Shown here piece after piece: positions 25,416 to 34,476 of a stretch of DNA of 64,000 nt. Origin of the DNA: Lewinellaceae bacterium. Its GTDB lineage: Bacteria; Bacteroidota; Bacteroidia; Chitinophagales; Saprospiraceae. The stretch lies in assembly GCA_020636445.1 (NCBI GenBank), contig JACJXV010000021.1:1-64000 (forward strand), written 5' to 3'. Below the pieces are notes generated by a model. That model saw nothing but the letters and a program-made list of their open reading frames with translations, ran no database searches and was not told the origin of the DNA. Position 1 is the stretch's first letter; the number at the start of each line of letters is the position of its first letter. A program made the translations under genes and the position numbers.

Positions 25416-25440
25416 ATACCCATCACGCAGTGATGGGTAT
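25416..25440 (+). terminator. 11-bp hairpin after the hydrolase gene
   Basis: ATACCCATCAC (25416-25426), loop GCA, GTGATGGGTAT (25430-25440). It lies 29 bp after the stop codon. The arms carry CCCATCAC and GTGATGGG, the same sequence as the MITE ends at 15927 and 26422 but in ends-abutting order. Confidence 0.6.
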
Positions 25441-25628
25441 ATTTAAGCTACCTGAAGCCCTTTTTTACTATTACCGAAGGAAATCAATGGTATTTGTTTG
25501 ATTTGCTTCCTCTTCGTAAAGCCCTTGAAACAAACGAACTAAAGGTTGAGAATCTCAATCTTCAACGCGTGATCAAAGGGTATGACGCCCTGGTTATTAT
25601 TCCTGAAGTAACACCGGCCCGGTTTTAA
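25440..25628 (+). pseudogene. Remnant of a longer protein gene
   Basis: An open frame with no start codon reads KPFFTITEGNQWYLFDLLPL, later NLQRVIKGYDALVIIPEVTP, then ARF and TAA. It has protein-like composition and ends like erythromycin-esterase-type proteins (YDALVxIxEVTP), so it may be the 3' scrap of such a gene. The start and middle are missing; identity is tentative. Confidence 0.35.
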
Positions 25629-25649
25629 GTCTCCGCCGAGTACCCCATG

Positions 25650-25855
25650 GACATAAACAGCAACCTTAATACAGTGTAATTTAAAAAACTATTGGTTTTG
25701 TTGGGGTTAGCAGTTGGCAGGGCCTGGATATACCATGCATTAAATCAGTGGTAATCTGTGCAAATCTGTGGTGAAGCAGTGGACAGTGCCGCCCGGGTAA
25801 GGCTGAAGAGTTCAAAACCGCTCAACGCCAGAAACCAGAAACCAATCAGCTGTTT
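25650..25855. repeat. Dispersed intergenic repeat, copy 1
   Basis: Resembles 62893-63215 over about 120 bp, sharing GCAGTTGGCAG, ATTAAATC, ATAATCTGTGCAAA (with changes), TGTGGTGAAGCAGTG and a CCAGAAA heptamer run (25828-25848 here), then CCAATC. No coding frame. Confidence 0.65.
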
Positions 25856-25921
25856 ATTCCGGCTTCTTTCAAGTGAAAAAACTTACATTTCTTAACTTAC
25901 AGAGCACTTAATATCCAGCGA

Positions 25922-26428
25922 ATGCTATCGGTAAGCCATACGGAAAAGAACGACTTAGCCCAGATTTTTACGCTATTTGAGCATTCTATCGAGTATCAGG
26001 AAAAGAAAGGCTATCCCGTTTGGCGGAACTATGACAAGCAAGTTCTTATACGGGATATGGAGCAAAAAAATCAATACAAAGCGGTCATTGATGGCAACAT
26101 GGCGATTGTCTGGAGCGTCTGTTATACGGATAAAGTAATTTGGCGGGAGAGGGAAAAAGGGGATGCTATTTATTTGCATCGCATCGTGGTGAACCCTGAT
26201 TGTAAAGGGCAGCGGTTGTTCGGAACCATCCTCGATTGGGCTATTCAACACGCCGGGCAAAACAATCTGCGCTTTATCCGGATGGATACCTGGGCCGATA
26301 ACCCCACCATCATCAACTACTATTTGGGCTTTGGGTTTGCTTTTGTTGAATACTACACCACCCCCGACGATGAAGAACTCCCCGCGCATAACCGGAATTT
26401 AGCGATAGCCCTTTTGGAGTATAAGTGA
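25922..26428 (+). CDS. GNAT family N-acetyltransferase
   Basis: 168 residues. Motif A-like segment LHRIVVNPDCKGQRLFGTIL (acetyl-CoA binding, about residues 86-105) and the later RMDTWADNPTIINYYLGFGF are typical GNAT strands and helices. The acceptor is unknown. The final lysine codon and the TGA stop (26423-26428) lie in the terminal repeat of the MITE-like element starting at 26422. Confidence 0.88.
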   Translation: MLSVSHTEKNDLAQIFTLFEHSIEYQEKKGYPVWRNYDKQVLIRDMEQKNQYKAVIDGNMAIVWSVCYTDKVIWREREKGDAIYLHRIVVNPDCKGQRLFGTILDWAIQHAGQNNLRFIRMDTWADNPTIINYYLGFGFAFVEYYTTPDDEELPAHNRNLAIALLEYK

Positions 26429-26584
26429 AGGGACAATATTATCTATACCTTTATTTCAGGCCCTTTTGGGCTTCCACTTCGTTAAAAAGCCTCGCCGACG
26501 CGCTGCGTCGCCTGCGTTTTTTGCCTTGTTGAGCCCCAAAATTGCACTGAACAAAGCTTATACATAATAATGACCCATCACTTA
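26422..26584. mobile_element. MITE-like element, copy 2
   Basis: TAAGTGAAGGG...CCCATCACTTA, 163 bp, near-identical to copy 1 at 15927-16088. The internal hairpin CGACGC-GCT-GCGTCG (26496-26510) is perfect. The left end supplies the stop codon of the GNAT gene. No ORF inside. Confidence 0.85.
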
Positions 26585-26730
26585 CCCTCGTGCCATAACC
26601 AGGGATGAGTTAGGTTTTTTCCATCACCAAATTCCTTCCGACGTTTAGTGGAGGTGTGAACTTCACTACGGCTGGACGCCGGTTATGCTAAATAAACCAA
26701 CGCTGGGGCTTGTCTGATAATGCCTATATT
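26585..26730. other. Gene-free spacer
   Basis: Between the MITE and the end of the ABC/M1 gene; no gene, repeat or clear hairpin seen. Confidence 0.4.
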
Positions 26731-29700
26731 TCAGGGCTCCCGTTGATTCATGCGGGTACGGTCGGGGTCCAGGATAAGTGTTGCGGGGGTGGGCCCCAAA
26801 TCGATGCGAAAGGGTGTTGTTTCACCAGTCAGGATCACCCGTTGTCGGGCGGTTAATATACCCTGCCGGAAAATCCCTAACGTGAGCCATTCCCCGGCGG
26901 GAGATAACTGCTCGATACCGTCTTCCGTCAGCCGTTGTTTGCCAACCCGAATCACGCCCCTGGCCCAATAGGTGTTGTCTTGTTGCTCAATCTGGAGATG
27001 CTCCAGGGATAAGTCGTGTAGGATCACCTCCCGATACCACTCTTGTATGCGAAGCGATTGATTTGCCGGGGTAATCACGGCTAGTGCATTCAGGAAGTCA
27101 AGGGTAGTCAGGGTCGGCTGGGTTTGCTGACCATAGCGGTTAATTAGGTTCCGAAGTACCTGGTGGAATGCCGCTTCTCCCAGTAATTCCCGGGTTGCCA
27201 GTAATGCATGGAGTGATTTGCCATAGGCCAGGTAGCCCTGACCTTCCTGCAGATAGAGTGGGGGTTCTGGCAATTGCTCGAGGGTGCGCCCGGTAAAATA
27301 ACGGTGATGCGATTCCGCAGTGAGGTCGCGCAGCGAGGCTTCACCATATAAATTTTTCATAACCATCGCTTCGGTATATTTCGCCAGCCCTTCAATGAGT
27401 AAGGCAGCGCCTGCAGTGTTTTTGGGTGCCAGGTGATGCCCCCACCATTGGTGGGCTACTTCATGGATAGTTCGCTTGGCAATGATATTGAATTGCTGCG
27501 GGCGGCGGATGTCAGATAAATAAAGGCGGTCGCTTACCATACTGATCGTTCCGGAAAGGGCTTGACCTCCAAACGGCCAATGCGAGGGGATTTCGGCCAT
27601 ACGGAGATGGTCGAAAGGATAGGGGCTAAACGTACGCTGACAATACTCCAGCGTTGCACGAACATAACGATCGATGCTATCCAGGTTGATCTCATGGTGG
27701 GGATGGGTGTAATACTCCAGGGTTATGTTGTCGAACGAACGTTGACGAAAAGCATAACGAGCTGAGAAGTAGTTGACAACAGGCAGGATACGTTCTGTAG
27801 GCTGATATTCAAAATACACCCGCTTGCCAGTTTCCCAAGTGCGGAGCTGTTTTCCTGGTGCCAGTGCTGTTTGTCCGGATTCGGTGGAGACAATGGCGTG
27901 AAAATACACCCGCGGTAATCCTGTCGACTGTTCCTGAAGGTGATCTTCAGTTACTATTTCGGGATCACGAGAAGGCAAGCCGCGTCGTTGACGCTCCTGT
28001 GGGTCCTCGATTTCCTTGCTTTTGCGATAGCTAAATACGGGTTCGAAGAAGCGATTGGATAAATAGCTGCCATTGGCTACTACCTCACGACCCTGTGCGA
28101 AAACAGGTGCTTCATAGTGAATTCGATAATGGATGCGAACGTGCTCGCCAGGATCAATAGGCCGATTAAAGACCCATAGGGAGGTCTGATGCAGGCTGTC
28201 TGCTTGCTCTCGGCGTGCGCCTTCGATCCACAAACTGTCCAGGGGAAGGCGCGGACTAACGAATAGTTGCTTGACAGGCTCCGTTTGGTTGTTGATCAGC
28301 GTATAGTTTGCTGTCAAATAAAACCCGGCAGTGGCAGGGAAAAGATCGATTTGATGTTGCATACTATCATAAGAAAGCAACGGAAGGTCTGCATATTGTT
28401 GGAATTTTCGTTCGTAATCTTCCCGTATATCCAGTGCTAATGATGGCTTGAAATAAGCCTTGTCTAATTGCAGCTCCCGCCAAATCCAACCGCCTATTCC
28501 TAGCCAGGCGAGCCCGGGAATCAACCACCATGCCCACAACGTGCGGGGCCGAAACCAGGAGAGGGTACGGCGGACGGAACCTGCGTAAAAAGCTGGAATG
28601 AACCCGGTTAAAAGTAATGCAAAGCTCCACCAGTAAGCATGCAGCAGGTGGAACCAGGTCGCCCCCCGGGCATAGCCGTTCATCTCCGTGGGCAACACTA
28701 CCGGCAATCGGCCTGGTTGCAGGAGTGGATGGTGAATGCCTATCTCATTGGTGATGCTACTGCCTAATAACAGTAATAACAGCGCATTCAATCCCATTCC
28801 CAGGTATTTGGACCTGACCATCCACTGTAGTGTCAGGGTGAAAAGGCAGAGCCAGGCCAGGCGACTGCCCTGGAAATACCCCATGGCTAACCAGGTGCCG
28901 GGATTGAACGTGGTGAAACCTTCGAGCCTTTGAATGCCTATCCCAAGCCCCACTACGGCACCCCATAACGTAAGCGGAATAGCTAATAGGGTGCAAAACT
29001 GGCTGAGGAATTGCACCAGTTGAGGAGCGGGGGTGGCATCCAGGATTACGCGGATATTTACCCGCTGATTACGGTCGGCGAGTTCTGCGCTGTAAAAGAG
29101 TATCAATAAGGCTCCAAAGAGAAAGAGTGGGTCAGCCATACGTCCAATAAGGATACTGGTACCAGGATAGCGAAATTCGCGATAACTTCCTCCGCCTTTG
29201 AGGTAGGAGTAAGTTTCAATAGCGACGATAATCAGGCACGACAGCAGGCTGAGCAGAAATGGTAAACTGCGAAAGAGAAACCGCACTTGGAATCGCAGTA
29301 GCGTCATGCCGACCATCTGCGCATAAGACCACCGGCTGATCTGGGGAAGGACCGTGGGGTATGCTGCCTTTGAGAAATGGGGTAGAGGGGCTTCTGCTTT
29401 GGAGCTAACCCGTCCGGAGTGATGTCGGGGTAGTGGCGGGGCCAACCTGCTTAATCCCAAAATCACCATTCCCCCCATGCTCAACCAACCCAGTCTATTC
29501 CATAATAATGCACCCTTAAATTGCAGGAACAAAGTGTTTTTATCCGTTATCGTCCAGAATTGTGTTTGGTCGAAAAAAGCCGATAGCCCAAAGGGGTCGA
29601 GCAGACCGGCCAGCCATAACATAGCTGGATCAGCAGGCTTGGCATTCGCCAGTAAGGGGCTATTGAGATACATTGCACTTACCCAGTACAACAAGTAAAC

Positions 29701-30231
29701 CAGCAATGCCGCCAGGTAAACAGCCCTGGCGTTTTGGGTCCACCAACCAATGGCAAAGAGTAAGATAGTGAGGATACTTGCGGTCGGAAGCAATAAGATG
29801 CCAAATACATTTAACCATCGCTGCAAGTATACTCCAGCTAACAATGTATCGTCTGTTGTCATCCCGTATACGCCCATTTCAAACGTTAAGGTCGCAATAC
29901 CCAAAAGGGTTATCGCGCCTAACCAAACCCCTGCCAGGCGGCTCAAAACCAAGGTCGGCTGTGATACGGAGGTGCTGCCGATTAAAGCAGTAAAGCGATG
30001 CTGATGATCGCGCAAAGCAGCGCCGACAACCATAAACATGAGTGGAAAAACAAGGGTCAGGGATAATAGTCCCAGATGGAAAAAGAGTTGATAAGGAGCG
30101 TTGCCTACTTCAGCAGTTCCCCTTATACTGTTTACCCCCAGCGCAAAACCGGCGCCTCCATAACCCACGATAAATAGAAGAAATGAAAAACGCCGGAGTT
30201 GGTAGCGAAGTTCGAAAGACAATAATCTCAT
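26731..30231 (-). CDS. ABC permease fused to M1-family metallopeptidase
   Basis: 1166 residues. The N-terminal half has about a dozen hydrophobic helices (FLLFIVGYGGAGFALGV onward), like ABC-2-type permeases. After about residue 600 comes an M1 (aminopeptidase N-like) region with zinc motif HEVAHQWWGHHLAP (near residue 920) and the third ligand Glu in LLIEGLAKYTEAM; the upstream exopeptidase signature is FGGQALSGT rather than GAMEN, so exopeptidase activity may be altered. Its start overlaps the ATPase gene by 4 bp (ATGA). The pair probably exports or processes peptides at the inner membrane; substrate unknown. Confidence 0.9.
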   Translation of the reverse strand: MRLLSFELRYQLRRFSFLLFIVGYGGAGFALGVNSIRGTAEVGNAPYQLFFHLGLLSLTLVFPLMFMVVGAALRDHQHRFTALIGSTSVSQPTLVLSRLAGVWLGAITLLGIATLTFEMGVYGMTTDDTLLAGVYLQRWLNVFGILLLPTASILTILLFAIGWWTQNARAVYLAALLVYLLYWVSAMYLNSPLLANAKPADPAMLWLAGLLDPFGLSAFFDQTQFWTITDKNTLFLQFKGALLWNRLGWLSMGGMVILGLSRLAPPLPRHHSGRVSSKAEAPLPHFSKAAYPTVLPQISRWSYAQMVGMTLLRFQVRFLFRSLPFLLSLLSCLIIVAIETYSYLKGGGSYREFRYPGTSILIGRMADPLFLFGALLILFYSAELADRNQRVNIRVILDATPAPQLVQFLSQFCTLLAIPLTLWGAVVGLGIGIQRLEGFTTFNPGTWLAMGYFQGSRLAWLCLFTLTLQWMVRSKYLGMGLNALLLLLLGSSITNEIGIHHPLLQPGRLPVVLPTEMNGYARGATWFHLLHAYWWSFALLLTGFIPAFYAGSVRRTLSWFRPRTLWAWWLIPGLAWLGIGGWIWRELQLDKAYFKPSLALDIREDYERKFQQYADLPLLSYDSMQHQIDLFPATAGFYLTANYTLINNQTEPVKQLFVSPRLPLDSLWIEGARREQADSLHQTSLWVFNRPIDPGEHVRIHYRIHYEAPVFAQGREVVANGSYLSNRFFEPVFSYRKSKEIEDPQERQRRGLPSRDPEIVTEDHLQEQSTGLPRVYFHAIVSTESGQTALAPGKQLRTWETGKRVYFEYQPTERILPVVNYFSARYAFRQRSFDNITLEYYTHPHHEINLDSIDRYVRATLEYCQRTFSPYPFDHLRMAEIPSHWPFGGQALSGTISMVSDRLYLSDIRRPQQFNIIAKRTIHEVAHQWWGHHLAPKNTAGAALLIEGLAKYTEAMVMKNLYGEASLRDLTAESHHRYFTGRTLEQLPEPPLYLQEGQGYLAYGKSLHALLATRELLGEAAFHQVLRNLINRYGQQTQPTLTTLDFLNALAVITPANQSLRIQEWYREVILHDLSLEHLQIEQQDNTYWARGVIRVGKQRLTEDGIEQLSPAGEWLTLGIFRQGILTARQRVILTGETTPFRIDLGPTPATLILDPDRTRMNQREP

Positions 30232-31112
30232 ACCTTGGCGGGTGTTTGACGGGTTAGAAAATAGGCATGCTCCAGCGTAGGCGATACCGGTAAAAAAGCT
30301 GAATCTGGTTGGGTAGGGTGGTAGATAATAACATTAGGTTGCCCGCCGATCAAAAGAACCTGAAGTACGGTGTAGCGCGCCACAAATGAGTCAACCTGGG
30401 CTGGGGTAACTCGTTTTTGCCAAAGGCAACCATGCAAGGGCTGGATCAAATCTGCTGGGGAACCTTCAGCAACCAATTGCCCATCATGAACAATGGCGAG
30501 TTGCTGACAAAGTCGTTCGACGTCCTCTACAATGTGGGTCGAAAGCAAAACGATACGGTCCTGACCAATTTCACTGAGCAAATTCAGGAAGCGGTTGCGT
30601 TCCTCGGGGTCCAGTCCTGCTGTTGGCTCATCGACAATGATAATTTGGGGAGCACCCAACAATGCCTGGGCAATACCAAACCGGCGAAGCATACCCCCGG
30701 AAAAGGTATGTACGTATTGCCGGCGATGTGCAGTGAGGTTGGTCATCGCCAGTAGTTTTTCGACCTGATTGCGCCGCTGTTTGTGATGGATCAATCCTTT
30801 TAAGATGCCGATATAGTCCAGTAACTCAACAGCAGTAATACCAGGGTACACACCAAATTCCTGGGGTAAAAATCCCAGTCGCTGCCGTAGATACTGGGGG
30901 TGTTCCAGGGTATTTATGCCATTAAAGAAGATGCTTCCACTGTCGGAGGGCTGTAGGGTCGCGAGGGTGCGCATCAAGGTTGATTTTCCTGCACCATTGG
31001 GCCCCAGCAAGCCAAACATTCCATTTTGTAATGTCAGCGATATTCCTCGCAGGGCCTGCACCCCTCCCGGGTAGGTTTTGTATAGGTTCTCGACCTGTAA
31101 GTAATTGTCCAT
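30228..31112 (-). CDS. ABC transporter ATP-binding protein
   Basis: 294 residues from the ATG at 31112 (MDNYLQVENLYKTYPGG). Walker A GPNGAGKSTLMRTLATLQ, Q-loop FLPQEFGVYPG, signature FSGGMLRRFGIAQALLG, Walker B IIIVDEPTAGLD and the H-loop STHIVEDVE are all intact. It energises the permease/M1 protein encoded immediately downstream with a 4-bp overlap. A LytS/LytR pair is divergently encoded and may respond to the same signal. Confidence 0.94.
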   Translation of the reverse strand: MDNYLQVENLYKTYPGGVQALRGISLTLQNGMFGLLGPNGAGKSTLMRTLATLQPSDSGSIFFNGINTLEHPQYLRQRLGFLPQEFGVYPGITAVELLDYIGILKGLIHHKQRRNQVEKLLAMTNLTAHRRQYVHTFSGGMLRRFGIAQALLGAPQIIIVDEPTAGLDPEERNRFLNLLSEIGQDRIVLLSTHIVEDVERLCQQLAIVHDGQLVAEGSPADLIQPLHGCLWQKRVTPAQVDSFVARYTVLQVLLIGGQPNVIIYHPTQPDSAFLPVSPTLEHAYFLTRQTPAKV

Positions 31113-31336
31113 CCGTATCGTTTTATGGGGTAAATCTATTACGTGCACCCTGCCTGCACGAATTCAGATGATAAACCCCTGTCTTTTGATGATGAACCGA
31201 AGCTCAATAGACAAAACATCCAGCATTTTAGCATCGGAACCGAGGACATGAGGATGAGCCCTGGCGATGATCATCGAAATGCGGGTGTTCGTCATTTTTT
31301 AGCGCGGTTTTGGCAATCAGGCCCTATTTTCGACGT

Positions 31337-32452
31337 ATGCAAATACTATGGCACCGATACCGCGCAATACTGGTCGCAGGGATATTTCTCCTGCTGATTA
31401 CGATCGTATTGCAATCGCTGGGGTTCATCCTTATCGATCCGCGCGAAGTAGCGGAAAACACCATCATTTTCAGCCTCTGGTGGGGCCTGCTGAGTTTTGT
31501 TTTTTTCAAAATTGATCATGCCGAAAACAAAGGGGCGATCATCGGACCCGCAGTGGCTTTAATTGGCTTACTCGTGTTGGCAATAAGCCTGGATACCAGG
31601 ATGAACATCCCGGATAACCCTGTCACGGTTACGCTGGTAACCCTGTTTTGGATGTACCTGGCCTATGTGTTATCGCCCACCTTTGTCCGAAAGCACCGGG
31701 TATTTATAGTGATGCTGTATGGCTTGTTATGTTTGGGGTTTGCTTACGTTCGATTGACCAATCCCCATTACCGGGATTGGCTTGGCTTTTTTATTCCTGC
31801 CTTTTTATTACCCATTCCCTTATTGATACTCCTTTGGCTTTACGAGCAATGGAAGTGGTTCCAAACCCTCAAGGCTGATAAAGCAAAGGCGGAATTGGCC
31901 TTGTTGAAAAGCCAGATCAACCCTCATTTCTTTTTTAATACCCTGAATAACCTATATGCCCTGACGATTAATCAGTCGCCTGAGGCTCCGGAAGTCATTC
32001 TCAAGCTGGCAGAAATGATGCGGTATGTTATTTATGACAGTCGGGAGGCCTTTGTACCTTTGGAGCAAGAAGTTCGCTATCTGCAGAATTTTATTGAACT
32101 TCATCAGATCAGGCACCATCAGCAGGTGGATGTTCAGTTTCGACAGCATACGGCTCCAGGAATGTACATTGCCCCTTTGTTACTGATGATTTTAGTAGAA
32201 AACGCCTTTAAACATGGCGTAGAGCGGCAACCGGAAAACGCTTTTGTTCACCTGGACCTGGAGACCACTGCACAGACAATTGTCTTCCGGGTAACCAATA
32301 GCCAGGAGTTAGCGTCAGCGCCAACGGGTGGTGGAATTGGGTTGGAAAACCTTCGCAAGCGCCTGGCGTTGATCTATCCAAAAAAACATACATTGATCTT
32401 GCAGACTACGCCAGGTGTCTTTGTTGCAGAACTTCAAATTCAAGTGGTATGA
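31337..32452 (+). CDS. LytS/YehU-type sensor histidine kinase
   Basis: 371 residues from the ATG at 31337 (MQILWHRYRAILVAGIFLLL). Six hydrophobic helices fill about residues 10-175, then a coiled segment and the His_kinase motif LLKSQINPHFFFNTLNNLYAL with the phospho-acceptor His, and an HATPase with ILVENAFKHGVE and GGGIGLENLRKRL. It phosphorylates the overlapping LytTR regulator (stop/start overlap of 4 bp). No extracellular sensor domain is seen, so the signal is probably in the membrane. Confidence 0.93.
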   Translation: MQILWHRYRAILVAGIFLLLITIVLQSLGFILIDPREVAENTIIFSLWWGLLSFVFFKIDHAENKGAIIGPAVALIGLLVLAISLDTRMNIPDNPVTVTLVTLFWMYLAYVLSPTFVRKHRVFIVMLYGLLCLGFAYVRLTNPHYRDWLGFFIPAFLLPIPLLILLWLYEQWKWFQTLKADKAKAELALLKSQINPHFFFNTLNNLYALTINQSPEAPEVILKLAEMMRYVIYDSREAFVPLEQEVRYLQNFIELHQIRHHQQVDVQFRQHTAPGMYIAPLLLMILVENAFKHGVERQPENAFVHLDLETTAQTIVFRVTNSQELASAPTGGGIGLENLRKRLALIYPKKHTLILQTTPGVFVAELQIQVV

Positions 32453-33129
32453 TTCGCTACATGATCATTGATGATGAACCTTTAGCTCATGAGCTGATCA
32501 AAAAATATGCTGCCGATATCCCCGATCTCCAACTGGTTAAGCAGTGCTATCAGGCGATAGACGCGTTGGTTTATTTGGAAAAACATCCAGTTGACCTCCT
32601 CTTTCTGGATATCCAAATGCCGAAACTGACCGGTTTTCAGTTACTGCGCACCCTCCCGCGCATGCCCCGGGTAATTGTTGTTTCCGCTTACCAGGAATAT
32701 GCCATGGAGGGGTATGAACTCAATGTCGATGATTACCTCCTTAAACCCTATAGCTTCGCTCGCTTTGTCCAGGCGGTCCAGAAGGTGCGCTCGCAACTCT
32801 CACCAGAAGGGAATACGGTCGACCCCGAACGGTTGTTTCTCAAAACGGAGAAGACCTACTATCAGGTTCAGGTCGAAGATATTTGCTACGTTGAAGCGTA
32901 TGGAAACTTTAGCAAAGTACACCTCGATGGCCGCATGGTGTTGCACAACGAAGGCATTTCTCAACTTGAAAAGCGCCTGCCAGGTTCGCGCTTCATGCGG
33001 GTCCATAAATCATATCTCGTTGCGGTGGCTGCCATTTCGGCTATTGAGGGTAATCTAATTCACCTGGGTAAGCATCGTATTCCAGTGGGGCAAAAATACC
33101 GGGCAGCCCTAAATGCCTTATTGTCGTAA
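32449..33129 (+). CDS. LytTR-family response regulator
   Basis: 226 residues. Receiver domain: acidic pair in MIIDDEPLAHEL, phospho-Asp in LLFLDIQMPKLTG (near residue 55), and conserved Lys in DYLLKPYSFARF. The LytTR DNA-binding domain (about 125-220) has ICYVEAYGNFSKVHL and SRFMRVHKSYLVAV. It overlaps the kinase gene by 4 bp. The divergent ABC/M1 operon is the natural candidate target. Confidence 0.94.
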   Translation: MIRYMIIDDEPLAHELIKKYAADIPDLQLVKQCYQAIDALVYLEKHPVDLLFLDIQMPKLTGFQLLRTLPRMPRVIVVSAYQEYAMEGYELNVDDYLLKPYSFARFVQAVQKVRSQLSPEGNTVDPERLFLKTEKTYYQVQVEDICYVEAYGNFSKVHLDGRMVLHNEGISQLEKRLPGSRFMRVHKSYLVAVAAISAIEGNLIHLGKHRIPVGQKYRAALNALLS

Positions 33130-33502
33130 TAACAAAATCGGCAAGTACCTAAGGTATTGGGAAGGCCTTGTGCCAGGTGTACACAATGAGGAGCCAAGTG
33201 TTTCCTGATAGGAAGCATACCATTATCGAAATAGAATGTCACCTGTTTAGTAAAAAAAACCACTCGCATCCTTGCACAGCTCCTCCTGCCTCCGGATATT
33301 TAACCTTTTGCCCTGAAAAATATAAAAGCTTGTTCCAAATTCCATTAGTTGGCTGCAAGAGGCAACTTTAATCCTGCACTTCGTTGAAAAGCCTCGCCGA
33401 TGCTTTGGCATCGCCTGTGTTTTTCGCCCCGTTCAGTATGAAATTTGCTCTCTTTCGCTCAAACCTGGAAATTTGAACAAACTCAAAATCGGAGGATCTA
33501 CT
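33130..33502. other. Gene-free region with a diverged repeat core
   Basis: No gene. From 33376 to 33447 the sequence matches the core of the MITE-like elements (ACTTCGTT-AAAAGCCTCGCCGA, then hairpin, then CGCCTG-G-TTTTT) without clear terminal repeats. Confidence 0.5.
33376..33447. repeat. Diverged MITE core with compensatory hairpin
   Basis: Aligned with the middle of the copy at 26422. The stem is CGATGC-TTTG-GCATCG (33398-33413), whereas copies 1 and 2 have CGACGC/GCGTCx; the C-G pair has become T-A on both sides, so pairing is preserved. Terminal repeats are lost. Confidence 0.6.
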
Positions 33503-34474
33503 TTGCTGAAGCGACCCATTGCCATCATCGACGAACCACACCCCTTGCTGTTGGAGGAGCTAACGGGTATGGGCTTTGCGTATGATATTCATTACCAAAC
33601 CGACCGGGAGGCGATGAAAGCTGCACTACCTGCTTATAGCGGCTTGGTGGTGCGGAGTCGGTTTACCCTGGACCGCGACTTTCTGGCCGCTGCTACCAAC
33701 CTGCAATTTATTGCCCGCAGTGGGGTAGGGGTTGAGCATATCGATCTGGACTACTGTGTCGAACGCGGGATCGAGGTGATCATTTCCCCGGAGGGAAGTC
33801 GCGATACGGTAGCCGAACATGCTTTGGGGATGTTGCTCATGTTGATGAACAACCTGGGCCGGGCCGACCGTCAGGTGCGCCACGGGGAATGGATCCGGGC
33901 AGGCAACCGCGGGGTAGAAATCAAAGGAAAAACGGTAGGCATTCTGGGCTATGGAAATATGGGCACTGCCCTGGCCCAGCGCCTGCGTGGATTTGATGCC
34001 CGGGTTATTGCCTTTGATAAGTACAAATCGGGTTACGGGGATGCTTATGCCGAGGCTGTCAGCCTGCAAACCTTATGGCAAGAAAGCGATATTCTGAGTA
34101 TTCACATCCCGTATATGCCGGAGAATAAATTTTTCATCGATGGTGCATTTTTGCAAAAATTTGCCAAACCCATCTACCTGGTGAATACGGCGCGAGGCCT
34201 GGTGCTGCATACGGCCGATCTGGTTGCTGCCATGGAAAAAGGGCAGGTAACAGGAGCCGCGCTCGATGTGATTGAATATGAAGAAACGTCTTTTGAAAAC
34301 CTAAACCCACTGACCTTACCCGCGCCATTTCAGTATCTCCGCAACTCAGATCGGGCGGTGCTGACACCGCATATTGCCGGATGGTCAGTAGAATCGAACC
34401 GGGGCCATGCCGCAGTCCTGGCGCGAAAAATTGCGGCTTTATTTGCTGACTCTCCGTTAAAAACAAGCCTATAA
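33503..34474 (+). CDS. D-2-hydroxyacid dehydrogenase (NAD-dependent)
   Basis: 323 residues. The Rossmann motif TVGILGYGNMGTALAQRL is near residue 145; NTARGLVLHTADL holds the substrate Arg, and VLTPHIAGWSVESN the catalytic His. It belongs to the SerA/phosphoglycerate dehydrogenase-like group, with a short C-terminus that lacks an ACT domain. The start is uncertain: a TTG at 33503 sits 7 bp after GGAGG, while the frame also has a TTG at 33473; no ATG is close. The gene ends 2 bp before the SNF2 helicase start, so the two are cotranscribed. Confidence 0.88.
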   Translation: MLKRPIAIIDEPHPLLLEELTGMGFAYDIHYQTDREAMKAALPAYSGLVVRSRFTLDRDFLAAATNLQFIARSGVGVEHIDLDYCVERGIEVIISPEGSRDTVAEHALGMLLMLMNNLGRADRQVRHGEWIRAGNRGVEIKGKTVGILGYGNMGTALAQRLRGFDARVIAFDKYKSGYGDAYAEAVSLQTLWQESDILSIHIPYMPENKFFIDGAFLQKFAKPIYLVNTARGLVLHTADLVAAMEKGQVTGAALDVIEYEETSFENLNPLTLPAPFQYLRNSDRAVLTPHIAGWSVESNRGHAAVLARKIAALFADSPLKTSL

Positions 34475-34476
34475 TT

